A stretch of DNA of 64,000 nucleotides from Superficieibacter sp. 1612_C1 (GCF_015234305.1 NZ_JADGMI010000002.1:930001-994000), one strand, 5' to 3'; shown: positions 1 through 10,550, counted from the first letter of the stretch. A program made the numbers and translations. The notes: generated from the sequence alone by a model not told the origin.

Positions 1-1
1 C

Positions 2-355
2 CAGACGCTCAGCCTGAAAAGGAAAGAGTTTATCGAAGCGGCGCAGGTCGGTGGCGTTTCCACGGCGAATATCGTGGTGCGGCATATTGTGCCCAACGTG
101 CTGGGCGTGGTGGTGGTTTACGCTTCGCTGCTGGTGCCAAGCATGATCCTGTTTGAATCCTTCCTGAGCTTCCTGGGTCTTGGAACGCAAGAGCCGTTAA
201 GTAGTTGGGGTGCGCTGTTGAGCGACGGGGCAAACTCGATGGAAGTTTCTCCGTGGCTGTTACTCTTTCCGGCAGGTTTTCTGGTTGTGACCCTGTTTTG
301 TTTTAACTTTATCGGCGATGGCCTGCGTGATGCCCTCGACCCGAAAGATCGTTAA
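2..355 (+). CDS. oppC: Oligopeptide ABC transporter permease OppC (3' part)
   Basis: The reading frame is open from the left edge, so only the last 117 residues are present. They contain the EAA-type cytoplasmic loop that contacts the ATPases (EFIEAAQVGG near the window start) followed by hydrophobic membrane segments and a short basic C-terminus. OppC is one of two inner-membrane permeases of the OppABCDF peptide importer. The oppD start codon lies 11 bp downstream, as expected of one operon. The N-terminus lies outside the window. Confidence 0.95.
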   Translation, partial: QTLSLKRKEFIEAAQVGGVSTANIVVRHIVPNVLGVVVVYASLLVPSMILFESFLSFLGLGTQEPLSSWGALLSDGANSMEVSPWLLLFPAGFLVVTLFCFNFIGDGLRDALDPKDR

Positions 356-366
356 GGAGCGCTGCC

Positions 367-1367
<1,001 letters not shown>

Positions 1368-1371
<4 letters not shown>

Positions 1372-2372
1372 ATGCCGTAACAGAAAACAGAAATGTGCTG
1401 CTCGAAATTGCCGATTTGAAGGTGCATTTCGACATTAAAGATGGCAAGCAGTGGTTCTGGCAGCCAGCCAAAACCCTGAAGGCGGTCGACGGCGTGACGC
1501 TGCGCCTTTACGAAGGTGAAACGCTGGGCGTGGTGGGCGAATCGGGCTGCGGTAAGTCCACCTTTGCGCGCGCTATCATCGGTCTGGTTAAAGCCACCGA
1601 TGGTAAAGTAGCCTGGCTGGGGAAAGATTTACTGGGCATGAAGCCGGACGAGTGGCGGGCGGTACGTAGCGACATCCAGATGATTTTCCAGGATCCGCTG
1701 GCCTCACTGAATCCGCGTATGACCATCGGCGAAATTATTGCCGAACCGCTACGCACCTATCATCCGAAAATGCCGCGCCAGGAAGTCCGCGATCGGGTGA
1801 AAACCATGATGATGAAAGTGGGGTTATTGCCTAACCTCATCAACCGTTATCCGCATGAATTTTCCGGCGGACAATGCCAGCGTATCGGTATTGCGCGTGC
1901 GTTAATTCTTGAGCCGAAACTGATCATCTGTGACGAGCCCGTTTCGGCACTGGATGTGTCGATTCAGGCGCAGGTTGTCAACCTGCTTCAGCAGTTACAG
2001 CGTGAGATGGGGCTGTCGCTGATTTTCATTGCGCACGATCTGGCGGTGGTCAAACACATTTCCGATCGCGTGCTGGTGATGTATCTCGGCCATGCTGTAG
2101 AGCTGGGTACGTACGACGAGGTGTATCACAACCCGCTGCATCCTTACACCAAAGCGCTGATGTCGGCAGTGCCGGTGCCCGACCCGGATCTGGAAAAGAA
2201 CAAAACTATCCAGCTGCTTGAGGGCGAGTTACCTTCACCGATTAATCCGCCCTCTGGCTGCGTTTTCCGCACCCGCTGTCCTATTGCCGGGCCGGAGTGT
2301 GCCAAAACGCGCCCCGTGCTGGAAGGAAGCTTCCGCCACGCGGTGTCTTGTCTGAAGGTCGACCCGTTATAA
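1368..2372 (+). CDS. oppF: Oligopeptide ABC transporter ATP-binding protein OppF
   Basis: 334 residues with Walker A (GESGCGKST), signature FSGGQCQR, Walker B (LIICDEPVSALD) and a C-terminal cysteine motif (CVFRTRCPIAGPEC) typical of peptide-transporter ATPases. It is the second ATPase of the Opp importer. The start overlaps the oppD stop, and an intrinsic terminator follows about 8 bp after the stop, so this is the operon's last gene. Confidence 0.97.
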
Positions 2373-2379
2373 TAAAAAA

Positions 2380-2406
2380 GGGCCGACGCTGGTCGGCCCT
2401 TCTTTT
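2380..2406 (+). terminator. Intrinsic terminator of the opp operon
   Basis: Perfect 8-bp stem GGGCCGAC/GTCGGCCC with a 4-nt loop, followed by a T-rich tract (TTCTTTT), directly after oppF. Confidence 0.9.
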
Positions 2407-2420
2407 AATGAGGTTGCTGC

Positions 2421-3260
2421 GTGGCTACTATTCGCACAATTCGCCAGCGAATTTATCATTCGTTATTCGATCAGCATAGTCGTTCAGGACGTCGCTTCGA
2501 AGCGCTGTGCGGTTTTCTGGCGCTGCTTAGCGTCATCACCATTTTCTTTGAATCCGGGATCGGCACCACCTTTCGTTTATCCCTGAATGAGTGGCATTTT
2601 TTCCTCTGGCTGGAAGCCGGATTTACCATTATTTTTACCCTGGAATACTGCCTGAGAGTCGTTAGCTGGCCGACGCCGGCGAAATATGTTTTTGGCTTCT
2701 GGGGCATCATCGATCTGGTCACTATATTGCCGCTCTTCGTTATTCTACTGTGGCCGGAGATTGGTATTGAGTATGTATTTGCCTGGCGAGCGTTGCGCGT
2801 TATTCGCGTACTGCGGATCCTGAAATTATTGCGACTGATGCCTGCGCTGAATGGACTATGGGCCGCGGTAGTGAACTCCCGCCAACAGCTCATCTTATTC
2901 TACTCTTTTATCGCTATCGTGATGATCATCGCCGGAGCGTTAATGTACGGCATAGAAGGGCCGGTGAACGGTTTTACCACGCTCAGCACGTCTGTTTATT
3001 GGGCTATCGTTACCGTCACCACAGTCGGCTATGGCGATATTACGCCGCATACACCAGCGGGCAGGATCGTGGCGTCGATACTTATCCTGATTGGCTATTC
3101 CGTGATTGCGATCCCAACTGGCATTATTACCTCACAGATGACCAGTGAAATACAAAAACGTCGTCTTGCAAGGATATGTCCGCATTGCCAGCAGCATGGT
3201 CATGAGATGTCAGCAAAATATTGTAAGGCGTGTGGGCATTCGCTGGCAGAAGAGAAGTGA
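2421..3260 (+). CDS. Voltage-gated potassium-channel-like protein with C-terminal zinc ribbon
   Basis: 279 residues, GTG start with a GAGG site upstream. It has six hydrophobic segments, a voltage-sensor S4 with regularly spaced arginines (RALRVIRVLRILKLLR, near residue 123) and the selectivity filter TVGYGD (near residue 195), so it is an ion_trans-family potassium channel in the inner membrane. In place of the RCK/TrkA domain of E. coli Kch it ends in a short four-cysteine zinc ribbon (CPHC...CKAC, last 35 residues). In E. coli a kch gene also lies near cls, but its architecture differs. Ligand or gating signal unknown. Confidence 0.85.
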   Translation: MATIRTIRQRIYHSLFDQHSRSGRRFEALCGFLALLSVITIFFESGIGTTFRLSLNEWHFFLWLEAGFTIIFTLEYCLRVVSWPTPAKYVFGFWGIIDLVTILPLFVILLWPEIGIEYVFAWRALRVIRVLRILKLLRLMPALNGLWAAVVNSRQQLILFYSFIAIVMIIAGALMYGIEGPVNGFTTLSTSVYWAIVTVTTVGYGDITPHTPAGRIVASILILIGYSVIAIPTGIITSQMTSEIQKRRLARICPHCQQHGHEMSAKYCKACGHSLAEEK

Positions 3261-3261
3261 A

Positions 3262-3284
3262 AAGGGCAGCCATGCTGCCCTGAA
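3262..3284. terminator. Bidirectional terminator between the channel gene and yciU
   Basis: Stem GGGCAGC/GCTGCCC with loop CAT, flanked by A-rich sequence on the left and TGAAATTATT on the right, between two convergent genes. Confidence 0.75.
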
Positions 3285-3285
3285 A

Positions 3286-3627
<342 letters not shown>

Positions 3628-3649
3628 TTAGCTATCTATTGCGCTCGTT

Positions 3650-5110
3650 TTACAGCAACGGACTGAAGAAGTAAAACAGTCGCTCAGTGATCCTCTGCCA
3701 CAGAGGACGTTTTACCCACAGTCGAATGTCCAGTAACCGCGAGCGAGAAATATAATCATCCTGAACGGCGGCTAAATCACCGCCAAAACCTGCGTCATCA
3801 ATGACCAGCGTAATCTCAAAGTTTAGCCACAGGCTACGCATATCCAGGTTTACCGTACCCACCAGGCTGAGTTCACCATCGACGAGCACGCTTTTGGTGT
3901 GCAGCAGGCCGCCTTCAAACTGATAAATTTTAACGCCCGCTGCCAGTAGCTCGGTAAAGAAGGCCCGGCTGGCCCAGCCGACCAGCAGTGAGTCATTTTT
4001 TCGCGGTAAAATGATGCTGACATCAACACCGCGCTGGGCAGCGGTACAGATAGCATGCAGCAGGTCGTCGCTGGGAACAAAATAGGGCGTACTCATAATT
4101 AAATATTCGCGGGCAGCATAGGCTGCCGTGAGTAGCGCCTGATGAATAAGATCTTCCGGGAAGCCTGGCCCCGAGGCAATGGTATGGATCGTGTGTCCGC
4201 TCGCTTCTTCAAACGGCATGATATTGTTATCAGGCGTAGGCGGTAAAATGCGCTTACCCGTCTCAATTTCCCAGTCACACGAATAAACAATCCCCATTGC
4301 CGTGGCGACCGGGCCTTCCATACGCGCCATCAGATCGACCCACTGACCCACACCGGCATCCTGCTTAAAAAAGCGGGGATCGACCATATTCATACTGCCG
4401 GTATAGGCAATATAGTTGTCGATCATGATCATTTTGCGGTGCTGGCGCAGGTCCATACGGCGCAGAAATACGCGCATTAAATTAACTTTTAGCGCCTCGA
4501 CCACTTCGACACCGGCATTGCGCATCATATTCGCCCACGGGCTGCGAAAGAAGGCGACGCTGCCCGCAGAATCCAGCATCAGGCGGCAGTGTACCCCGCG
4601 CCGTGCGGCGGCCATCAGCGATTCAGCAACCTGATCGGCCATCCCGCCTGGTTGCCAGATATAAAACACCATTTCTATATTATGCCGCGCCAGTTGAATG
4701 TCGCGAATAAGCGCCTGCATAACGTCATCGGAGGTCGTCAACAGCTGTAGCTGATTGCCTTTCACCCCGGCAATGCCCTGGCGGCGTTCACATAGTTTGA
4801 ACAGCGATGAGGCAACGGCGCTATTTTCCTGGGCGAAAATATGCTTGCAGGCTTTGAGATCGTTAAGCCATTTAGCGGTGGAAGGCCACATTGCCCGGGC
4901 GCGTTCAGCGCGGCGCTTGCCAAGATGCAGTTCGCCTACGGAAAGGTAAGCGATAATACCGACCAGCGGCAGGATATAGATAATTAACAGCCATGCCATC
5001 GCGGAAGGAACTGCACGGCGCTTCATCAGGATGCGTAAGGTTATACTCGCGATGAGCAACCAGTATCCAAGGATTAGCAGCCAGCTCACGACCGTGTAGA
5101 AGGTTGTCAT
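3650..5110 (-). CDS. clsA: Cardiolipin synthase A
   Basis: 486 residues, the E. coli ClsA length. Two N-terminal membrane segments are followed by two phospholipase-D HKD motifs: [19 protein letters not shown] near residue 220 and [20 protein letters not shown] near residue 400. The enzyme joins two phosphatidylglycerol molecules to make cardiolipin at the inner membrane. Gene order yciU-clsA-yciY is conserved with E. coli. Confidence 0.97.
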   Translation of the reverse strand: MTTFYTVVSWLLILGYWLLIASITLRILMKRRAVPSAMAWLLIIYILPLVGIIAYLSVGELHLGKRRAERARAMWPSTAKWLNDLKACKHIFAQENSAVASSLFKLCERRQGIAGVKGNQLQLLTTSDDVMQALIRDIQLARHNIEMVFYIWQPGGMADQVAESLMAAARRGVHCRLMLDSAGSVAFFRSPWANMMRNAGVEVVEALKVNLMRVFLRRMDLRQHRKMIMIDNYIAYTGSMNMVDPRFFKQDAGVGQWVDLMARMEGPVATAMGIVYSCDWEIETGKRILPPTPDNNIMPFEEASGHTIHTIASGPGFPEDLIHQALLTAAYAAREYLIMSTPYFVPSDDLLHAICTAAQRGVDVSIILPRKNDSLLVGWASRAFFTELLAAGVKIYQFEGGLLHTKSVLVDGELSLVGTVNLDMRSLWLNFEITLVIDDAGFGGDLAAVQDDYISRSRLLDIRLWVKRPLWQRITERLFYFFSPLL

Positions 5111-5255
5111 AAGTAAAAAAATCCTTTTGATTGCGTATTGTTATGAGTGTACGCGGACAGAAACGTCTGGCAAATAAAAAGCGGAGATGAAAAGCGCTGT
5201 TCTGGGCGCTGCAAGGGTTTATAATGCACGTTCTTCCTTTATAAGAGCGGTAAAA

Positions 5256-5429
5256 ATGAAGCGTAGTAGAACGGAAGTGGGGCGCTGGCGCATGCTGAGA
5301 CAGGCAAGCCGCCGCAAATCACGTTGGCTTGAAGGACAGTCTCGTCGCAATATGCGTATTCACTCCATCAGGAAGTGTCTGCTTAATCAGCACCGCAATA
5401 TTCTGCTGTTTGCGATCTACGACCTTTAA
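5256..5429 (+). CDS. yciY: YciY small basic protein
   Basis: 57 residues, rich in arginine and lysine (MKRSRTEVGRWRM at the N-terminus), matching E. coli YciY in sequence and length. I chose the internal ATG at 5256, which agrees with that length, over an upstream in-frame ATG. It is divergent from clsA. Function unknown. Confidence 0.88.
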   Translation: MKRSRTEVGRWRMLRQASRRKSRWLEGQSRRNMRIHSIRKCLLNQHRNILLFAIYDL

Positions 5430-5430
5430 G

Positions 5431-5460
5431 TAAAAAGGGCACCGATAGAGGTGCCCATTA
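5431..5460. terminator. Shared terminator of yciY and yciI
   Basis: Stem GGGCACC/GGTGCCC (5437-5443 and 5450-5456). The A-run on its left gives a U-tract for the leftward yciI transcript. It lies between the two convergent genes. Confidence 0.75.
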
Positions 5461-5462
5461 TC

Positions 5463-5759
5463 CTAGAATATTTTCTTGTACGGTTTTATCGTCACATTCT
5501 GATAAACACCTGCCGCGACATACGGATCGGCATCAGCCCATTCCCTTGCCGCTTCACTTGATTCAAATTCCGCAATCACGGTAGAGCCGGTAAAACCTGC
5601 CGCGCCAGGATCGTTGCTGTCGACAGCGGGCATCGGGCCTGCCGTCAAAAGCCGTCCTTCATCATGTAATAACTGCAAGCGGGCCAGATGCGCAGGGCGC
5701 ACTGACAGGCGTTTTTCCAGAGAACCAACGACATCTTCAGCATAAATAACGTACAGCAC
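5463..5759 (-). CDS. yciI: YciI family protein
   Basis: 98 residues of the YCII-related fold, a small dimeric alpha/beta protein with a conserved His/Asp pair (here H near residue 24 and D residues around DADPYVAAG). A possible enzymatic role is undefined. It lies upstream of and divergent from tonB, the same neighbour as in E. coli. Confidence 0.93.
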   Translation of the reverse strand: MLYVIYAEDVVGSLEKRLSVRPAHLARLQLLHDEGRLLTAGPMPAVDSNDPGAAGFTGSTVIAEFESSEAAREWADADPYVAAGVYQNVTIKPYKKIF

Positions 5760-5913
5760 GGTAAGAACTCCTTATCTACAGTTTGCTGAAATACGGTAAG
5801 TGAAAGTGGGGCAGACTGCAATCATCCTCCTTTGTGAAGATGAAAAACCCGGTAAAAACAGGGGCGAATGGTGCCAATTTTGGCAAAAAGCGATCGAAGA
5901 GAGAATGCCTTAT

Positions 5914-5940
5914 TGAATATGATTGCTATTTGCATTTAAA
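5914..5940 (+). promoter_or_regulatory. tonB promoter region with Fur-box-like sequence
   Basis: The sequence from 5914 (GAATATGATTGCTATTTGCA) closely resembles the E. coli tonB promoter region, where Fur-Fe2+ represses transcription. It lies 32 bp upstream of the chosen tonB start. Identification is from recalled similarity plus position. Confidence 0.65.
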
Positions 5941-5971
5941 ATTACCCCATCATTTTTCAACAGAAACGATT

Positions 5972-6697
5972 ATGACTTCAATGGCACTTGATTTACCACG
6001 CCGCTTTCCGTGGCCTACATTGCTTGCTTTGGCTATCCACGGCGCTGTAATAGCAGGCTTGCTTTACTCCTCGGTAAATCAGGTTATTGAATTACCCGCG
6101 CCCTCTCAGCCGATTTCCATCACGCTGGTCGCGCCGCCAGAGCCTGAACCTGTCGTTCAGCCTCCGGCACCGGAGCCAGTGGTCGAACCCGAGCCGGAGC
6201 CAGAACCTGTTCCTGAGCCGCCGAAAGAAGCGCCGGTGGTGATCGAGAAGCCAAAGCCTAAACCTAAGCCGAAACCAAAACCAAAACCGGTGAAAAAGGT
6301 GGAGCAACCTAAACGCGACGTGAAACCCGCTGAACCGCGTCCGGCGTCACCGTTTGAGAACACCGCGCCTTCGCGTCCGGTGAACAATAATACGCCGCCC
6401 GCGGCAAAACCCGCCGTCACGACGCCAACCGGGCCGCGTGCTTTAGCGCGTAATCAGCCCTCTTATCCGGCCCGTGCGCTGGCGCTACGGGTTGAAGGTA
6501 AGGTACGGGTAAAATTCGACGTCACCGCCGATGGTCGGGTGGATAACGTACAGATCCTCTCCGCGCAACCTGCGAACATGTTTGAGCGGGAAGTGAAAAC
6601 GGCGATGCGTAAATGGCGTTATGAATCAGGTAAGCCTGGCAGTGGGCTTATCATGAATATTGAATTCCGCATCAACGGCGGCGTTCAGATCAATTAA
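5972..6697 (+). CDS. tonB: TonB energy-transducing protein
   Basis: 241 residues. An N-terminal inner-membrane anchor (PRRFPWPTLLALAIHG) is followed by a proline-rich periplasm-spanning region of Glu-Pro then Lys-Pro repeats (residues about 55-115) and the C-terminal domain with YPARALALRVEGKVRVKFDV. It couples ExbB/ExbD proton-motive energy to outer-membrane siderophore and cobalamin receptors. ATG at 5972 or 5981 are both possible; the longer upstream frame is not TonB-like. The neighbour downstream is yniA rather than yciA as in E. coli. Confidence 0.96.
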   Translation: MTSMALDLPRRFPWPTLLALAIHGAVIAGLLYSSVNQVIELPAPSQPISITLVAPPEPEPVVQPPAPEPVVEPEPEPEPVPEPPKEAPVVIEKPKPKPKPKPKPKPVKKVEQPKRDVKPAEPRPASPFENTAPSRPVNNNTPPAAKPAVTTPTGPRALARNQPSYPARALALRVEGKVRVKFDVTADGRVDNVQILSAQPANMFEREVKTAMRKWRYESGKPGSGLIMNIEFRINGGVQIN

Positions 6698-6707
6698 CAA
6701 ACCCAAC

Positions 6708-6730
6708 CAGGCCTCCCAACCGGGAGGCTC
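6708..6730. terminator. Terminator hairpin between tonB and yniA
   Basis: Stem GCCTCCC/GGGAGGC with loop AACC between convergent tonB and yniA. The right arm reaches the yniA stop codon. There is only a weak T-tract, TTGGGTTTG, on the leftward side. Confidence 0.6.
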
Positions 6731-7589
6731 AGGATCCCAGCACCCGCTCCAGCGCTTTTTGCGCCGTCACAAGATGTTGCCCACCAAATAGAATCGCACG
6801 ATTAAGTAACGTATAGAGCTGATAAATGGGTTGGCGCTCAAGGAAGCCTGACGGCAGAGGAGAGATGGACTGATACCCGTCATAAATCTGTGGCGGTTGA
6901 TCGGGATGCAGCGGCAGCATGGCCAGATCGCACTCCCGGTCTCCCCAGTAACAGGCGGGATCGTAAATATATGGACCCTCCGGCCCTAACGCGCAGTTCG
7001 CCGACCATAAATCACCGTGCAATAACGAGGGCTGGAGCTGATGACCGCTCAGTCGCTGCTGGATCTGCGCAACAATGGCGTCAATGTTGCCAAACTCAAG
7101 TCCTTTTTCAGCGGCCAGCTCCAGTTGCCAGCCTATTCGCTGCTCGGCGAAAAAGGTTGACCAGCGACGTTGCCAGGCATTGGGTTGCGGAGTAGTGGAA
7201 AGGTCGTTGTCGAAATCAAGCCCAAACTGCGGCTGATCGCTCCACTGATGCAGGTGCGCCAGTTGCTGCCCTAACTGAAAAGCGCTATGCGCGTCCAGCG
7301 GACGGGCGGGCAGATAATCCATTATCAGAAAGGCATAGTCCCGCTCGTGACCGACGGCCCATACATGAGGAACGGTGACGGTTTTACTGCGCGACAAGAG
7401 TTCCAGCTGATCGGCTTCTGCGGTAAAGCAGGGCAACAACTCGCGTTCATCGCATTTGACGAAAAAATCGCGCCCGGCATAACGGATATGCCATGCGGCA
7501 TGAATTTCACCCCCAGGCAGTTCATTACGCTGTTCGATCTCACCCTCGCCAAGTTGCTCACTTAACAGTCGACTGATAGCCTGCCACAT
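6729..7589 (-). CDS. yniA: YniA, fructosamine kinase family protein
   Basis: 286 residues, nearly collinear with E. coli YniA. It has a kinase-like fold with the catalytic-loop motif LLHGDLWSANCALG (near residue 190) and YDPACYWGDRECDLAM, the metal-binding Asp region. The family phosphorylates ketosamine adducts or related small molecules. I chose the ATG at 7589 because GGGAGA lies 6 nt upstream of it but directly abuts the alternative ATG at 7595. Confidence 0.93.
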   Translation of the reverse strand: MWQAISRLLSEQLGEGEIEQRNELPGGEIHAAWHIRYAGRDFFVKCDERELLPCFTAEADQLELLSRSKTVTVPHVWAVGHERDYAFLIMDYLPARPLDAHSAFQLGQQLAHLHQWSDQPQFGLDFDNDLSTTPQPNAWQRRWSTFFAEQRIGWQLELAAEKGLEFGNIDAIVAQIQQRLSGHQLQPSLLHGDLWSANCALGPEGPYIYDPACYWGDRECDLAMLPLHPDQPPQIYDGYQSISPLPSGFLERQPIYQLYTLLNRAILFGGQHLVTAQKALERVLGS

Positions 7590-7693
7590 GTTCATTCTCC
7601 CATGTTTATTGCCATATCATAACGTTAGCGCACAAATGCTTTGAAAAAACCGAACTCACGCACAATTGAAAAGACTACCGGCGGCAATGGCAC

Positions 7694-7984
7694 TTATTGC
7701 TTATCCGTCAACCACCTTTCAAACGTCGTAACCTCGACTTCAGGTGTGACGCCCAGCGCGCTTTCAGCGAGGCCGGCCGTCAGCGCACGGACCTCTTGCT
7801 CACTTTGCGGCGTGATGAGACCAAACGTGTTGGTTCCCAGTTCATGCACTTTTCCTTCGTCATCACTCAGCGTGAGCGTGAAGCCTGCGCGGGTAAGTGC
7901 GTTATTTAGTTCATTAATTTGGGTTAGCGTTTCTTCATGAAACTTCACCGTCACGACATAGCGTTTTATATCACCTTCGCTCAT
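7694..7984 (-). CDS. ydiZ: YdiZ family protein
   Basis: 96 residues of unknown function, recognised by length, by position between yniA and pfkB (the E. coli order), and by the conserved RYVVTVKFHEETL and LGTNTFGLIT segments. A GAGGTGG site precedes the ATG. No membrane segment or signal peptide. Confidence 0.85.
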   Translation of the reverse strand: MSEGDIKRYVVTVKFHEETLTQINELNNALTRAGFTLTLSDDEGKVHELGTNTFGLITPQSEQEVRALTAGLAESALGVTPEVEVTTFERWLTDKQ

Positions 7985-8073
7985 GATCCACCTCGTTAGT
8001 TAGCGGAAATTTTTTTAGCATAGCCGATGGTTGCCGTTTGGCGACCTGTACATAATTAACAGGGGCGTCAGGA

Positions 8074-9006
8074 TCACACCCGGCGCAGGTAATCATAAAT
8101 TTTCTGCGTATTTTCGCGCGAGCACAGCCGCGTGCCCTGGTTAATGGTTGCGGCACTACCGGCGGCAACGCCGTAGCTGACCATTTCTTCCAGTGACGCG
8201 TTTTCGGCCATTTTTAAGGTCATTGCGCCGACCATACTGTCGCCTGCGCCAACGGTGCTCTGGCTTTTGACCGGTGGCGGAACAATTTGTACGCAGTTGT
8301 CACGATCCACCGCCAGCGCGCCCTGTGGCCCCAGAGAAACGACGACGCGTAATGCTTTTCCGCTGTGGACTATTTCCTGGGCAGCTCTGCGGACATCGTC
8401 AGGCTGAGTGAGTTCACGCTGAACCAGTGTGCTTAATTCTTTCTGGTTAGGTTTCACCAGTTCAATGTTGCCTACCTCCAGCGCGGCGGCAAGGGCCTCT
8501 CCGGAACTGTCGATAATGCAACGAATGCGATGGTGTTGTGCGGATTTTACCAGTTGTATCAGCCGATCAATTTGCACGCCCGGCGGCAGGCTGCCGCTGA
8601 TGACCAGCAGTGAACCGGCTTCAATCTCCAGCACTCGCTCTTCAAGCTGGCGGAATTCATCGTCCGTCAGCGATGCGCCCGGCATCACAAAGCGATACTG
8701 CTCACCGCTGGACTCAACGTGAACGTGCAGATTTTGTCGGGTCCAGTCTTTTGACTCGACGGTTTGTACCGGCACGTGCTCATCAGCCAGCAAATTGACC
8801 AGATGCTCGCCCGTCGCGCCGCCCGCCGGAAAAATGGCGGTGGCAATGCCGCCGAGAAAGGTGATCGCTCTGGCGACGTTAATCCCGCCGCCCCCTGGCT
8901 CGAAGACCGGCGCGCTACAACGTAATTTCCCTTCAGGATAAAGCTGCGGCGTCAGGGTTGCGCTGTCCAGTGATGGAGCGAAAGTGAGGGTATAGATTTT
9001 AACCAT
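8074..9006 (-). CDS. pfkB: 6-phosphofructokinase II
   Basis: 310 residues of the PfkB/ribokinase family: N-terminal substrate-binding GGGGINVARA (near residue 39) and C-terminal anion-hole/catalytic motif STVGAGDSMVGA (near residue 250, Asp as base). It phosphorylates fructose 6-phosphate in glycolysis as the minor isozyme. A strong GGAGG site precedes the start. Probably transcribed with ydiZ. Confidence 0.96.
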   Translation of the reverse strand: MVKIYTLTFAPSLDSATLTPQLYPEGKLRCSAPVFEPGGGGINVARAITFLGGIATAIFPAGGATGEHLVNLLADEHVPVQTVESKDWTRQNLHVHVESSGEQYRFVMPGASLTDDEFRQLEERVLEIEAGSLLVISGSLPPGVQIDRLIQLVKSAQHHRIRCIIDSSGEALAAALEVGNIELVKPNQKELSTLVQRELTQPDDVRRAAQEIVHSGKALRVVVSLGPQGALAVDRDNCVQIVPPPVKSQSTVGAGDSMVGAMTLKMAENASLEEMVSYGVAAGSAATINQGTRLCSRENTQKIYDYLRRV

Positions 9007-9320
9007 AATTGTGCCTCCTTTTCAGTCTTCTGGAGTGAAGTCCAGGAACGGATTTCACTAAGCCTGGCACCGAAACGCCAGGAACGGTAGGGCAACAGCA
9101 TGATTTTACAAATAAATACGCGTTTTTGTGGAGGTAATTAACCAATGAATTGCTGCCGTTTTGGGATCGTTCTTATTCAAAAAATCCTGCAAGATTTCAT
9201 TGCTATGTTAAATGAGCCTTTTTATAATTTGTTACCTTTCTCTGGATTGTTAACATTGATCCCCACGAAAGTTTCCAGGACCGTGATGGTCTCTTTTTTT
9301 GTTGTACGGACTTATTATAA
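9007..9320. other. Divergent intergenic region between pfkB and ydiY
   Basis: 314 bp without a gene. It holds the two divergent promoters, not resolved here, a direct repeat CCAGGAACGG at 9042-9051 and 9078-9087, and an inverted repeat CCTGGC/GCCAGG at 9063-9082. No RNA gene recognised. Confidence 0.5.
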
Positions 9321-10079
9321 ATGAAGCTCTTAAAGACAGTTCCCGCCGCTGTGCTGCTGGCGGGAGGCGTGTTTGCGTCAATGTACGCAACGGCCGACGA
9401 TACCGTTTTTACTGTCATGGACGATCCCTCCACTGCGAAAAAACCGTTTGAAGGTAATGTCAACGCGGGTTATCTGTCTCAGTCAGGGAATACCAAAAGT
9501 TCCTCGCTTACTGCCGACTCAACCCTGACCTGGTATGGTAATACAACCGCCTGGTCTTTATGGGGAAACGCCAGTAACACTTCATCCAACGATGAGCGCT
9601 CTTCTGAGAAGTATGCTGTCGGTGGACGTACCCGTTATAACCTGTCAGACGTAAACTATCTCTTCGGGCAGGGCAGCTGGTTAACCGACCGTTACAATGG
9701 TTATCAGGAGCGCGATATTGTGACGGCAGGTTATGGTCGCCAGTTCTTAAACGGTCCGGTACACAGCCTGCGTTTTGAATTTGGTCCAGGCGTTCGTTAC
9801 GATGAATACACTGACGGTGGCAATGAAACGCAACCGTTGGGCTACGCGTCCGGCACCTATGCATGGCAGCTGACGGATAACGCCAAATTTACCCAGGGTG
9901 TTTCCGTGTTTGGTGCGGAAGATACCACCGTCAACTCTGAAAGCGCGCTCAATGTCGCCATTAACGAGCATTTCGGTCTTAAGGTTGCCTACAACCTGAC
10001 CTGGAACTCCAACCCGCCTGACTCTGCGCCCGAGCACACCGATCGCCGCACGAGGCTCTCGCTGGGCTACAAAATGTAA
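9321..10079 (+). CDS. ydiY: YdiY, DUF481 outer-membrane-type protein
   Basis: 252 residues, the E. coli YdiY length. An N-terminal signal peptide (AAVLLAGGVFASMYATA) is followed by a DUF481 region of alternating beta-strands ending in an aromatic-rich strand (LSLGYKM), typical of a small outer-membrane beta-barrel. Function unknown. It is the last complete host gene before the prophage. Confidence 0.9.
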   Translation: MKLLKTVPAAVLLAGGVFASMYATADDTVFTVMDDPSTAKKPFEGNVNAGYLSQSGNTKSSSLTADSTLTWYGNTTAWSLWGNASNTSSNDERSSEKYAVGGRTRYNLSDVNYLFGQGSWLTDRYNGYQERDIVTAGYGRQFLNGPVHSLRFEFGPGVRYDEYTDGGNETQPLGYASGTYAWQLTDNAKFTQGVSVFGAEDTTVNSESALNVAINEHFGLKVAYNLTWNSNPPDSAPEHTDRRTRLSLGYKM

Positions 10080-10083
10080 TATC

Positions 10084-10109
10084 ATCGGGCCGAATAACGT
10101 CGGCCCGAT
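10084..10109 (+). terminator. Hairpin after ydiY
   Basis: Perfect 10-bp stem ATCGGGCCGA/TCGGCCCGAT with a 6-nt loop immediately after the ydiY stop. The following T content is weak. Confidence 0.6.
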
Positions 10110-10251
10110 CATCTGATGTTGTTCCTCCCGGACGTCCTGACACCGCTTTTTCATTTTTCTTTTATCTCTGCACACGCACGCTCTGCGATCAAAAAAGCCA
10201 ATTGAACCAATATGAAACACAGTGGTGCACACACTCTTTTTTTAATGTTAT

Positions 10252-10384
10252 TATTCCCCGACGGTGCGAAAAATAACGAGCACCGGGTTTTCAAATTGCG
10301 TCCCAATTTAGCAATTGTTGGTTAGATGGCGTCGCAATTTACTGTTCATAAACGATTATTCTCTTTGTATGTGATCTTTCGTGT
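10252..10384 (+). ncRNA. 5' part of the thrS mRNA leader (threonyl-tRNA synthetase operator), cut by the prophage
   Basis: The stretch from ATTCCCCGACGGTGCG to GTGATCTTTCGTGT matches my recollection of the 162-nt E. coli thrS leader, whose domains are bound by ThrRS. Homology stops at 10,384, in the middle of the anticodon-like hairpin whose loop carries CGT; the expected continuation GGGTCACCACTGC is replaced by unrelated sequence. The remaining leader and thrS itself should lie past the far prophage end. Confidence 0.7.
10371..10384. other. Probable left attachment junction (attL)
   Basis: GTGATCTTTCGTGT is the last host-like sequence. The integrase gene begins 166 bp to its right, the usual attL arrangement. 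The exact common core cannot be set without attR. Confidence 0.55.
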
Positions 10385-10550
10385 AAGCCGCGCCCACAGT
10401 TTCATCTGGTATCACCTCGTTTCACAATCTCCTCTCTAAGCCCCGTACTCTTTGACTTAACGCCTCTGTGATGTTTCAATTTGTTCCTTGTCGTGCAAGT
10501 TTGTGCCACGAGTTTTTTGTACACAGCAATGTACATCTGAAGGAATAAAA

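Noticed and set aside
6183-6300. Possible tandem repeat array or CRISPR in tonB
   Set aside because: The repeats are codon repeats for the TonB proline-rich spacer.
6092-6420. Leftward open frames opposite tonB
   Set aside because: They are the complement of the Glu-Pro/Lys-Pro repeats and encode Phe/Arg/Gly-rich low-complexity chains.
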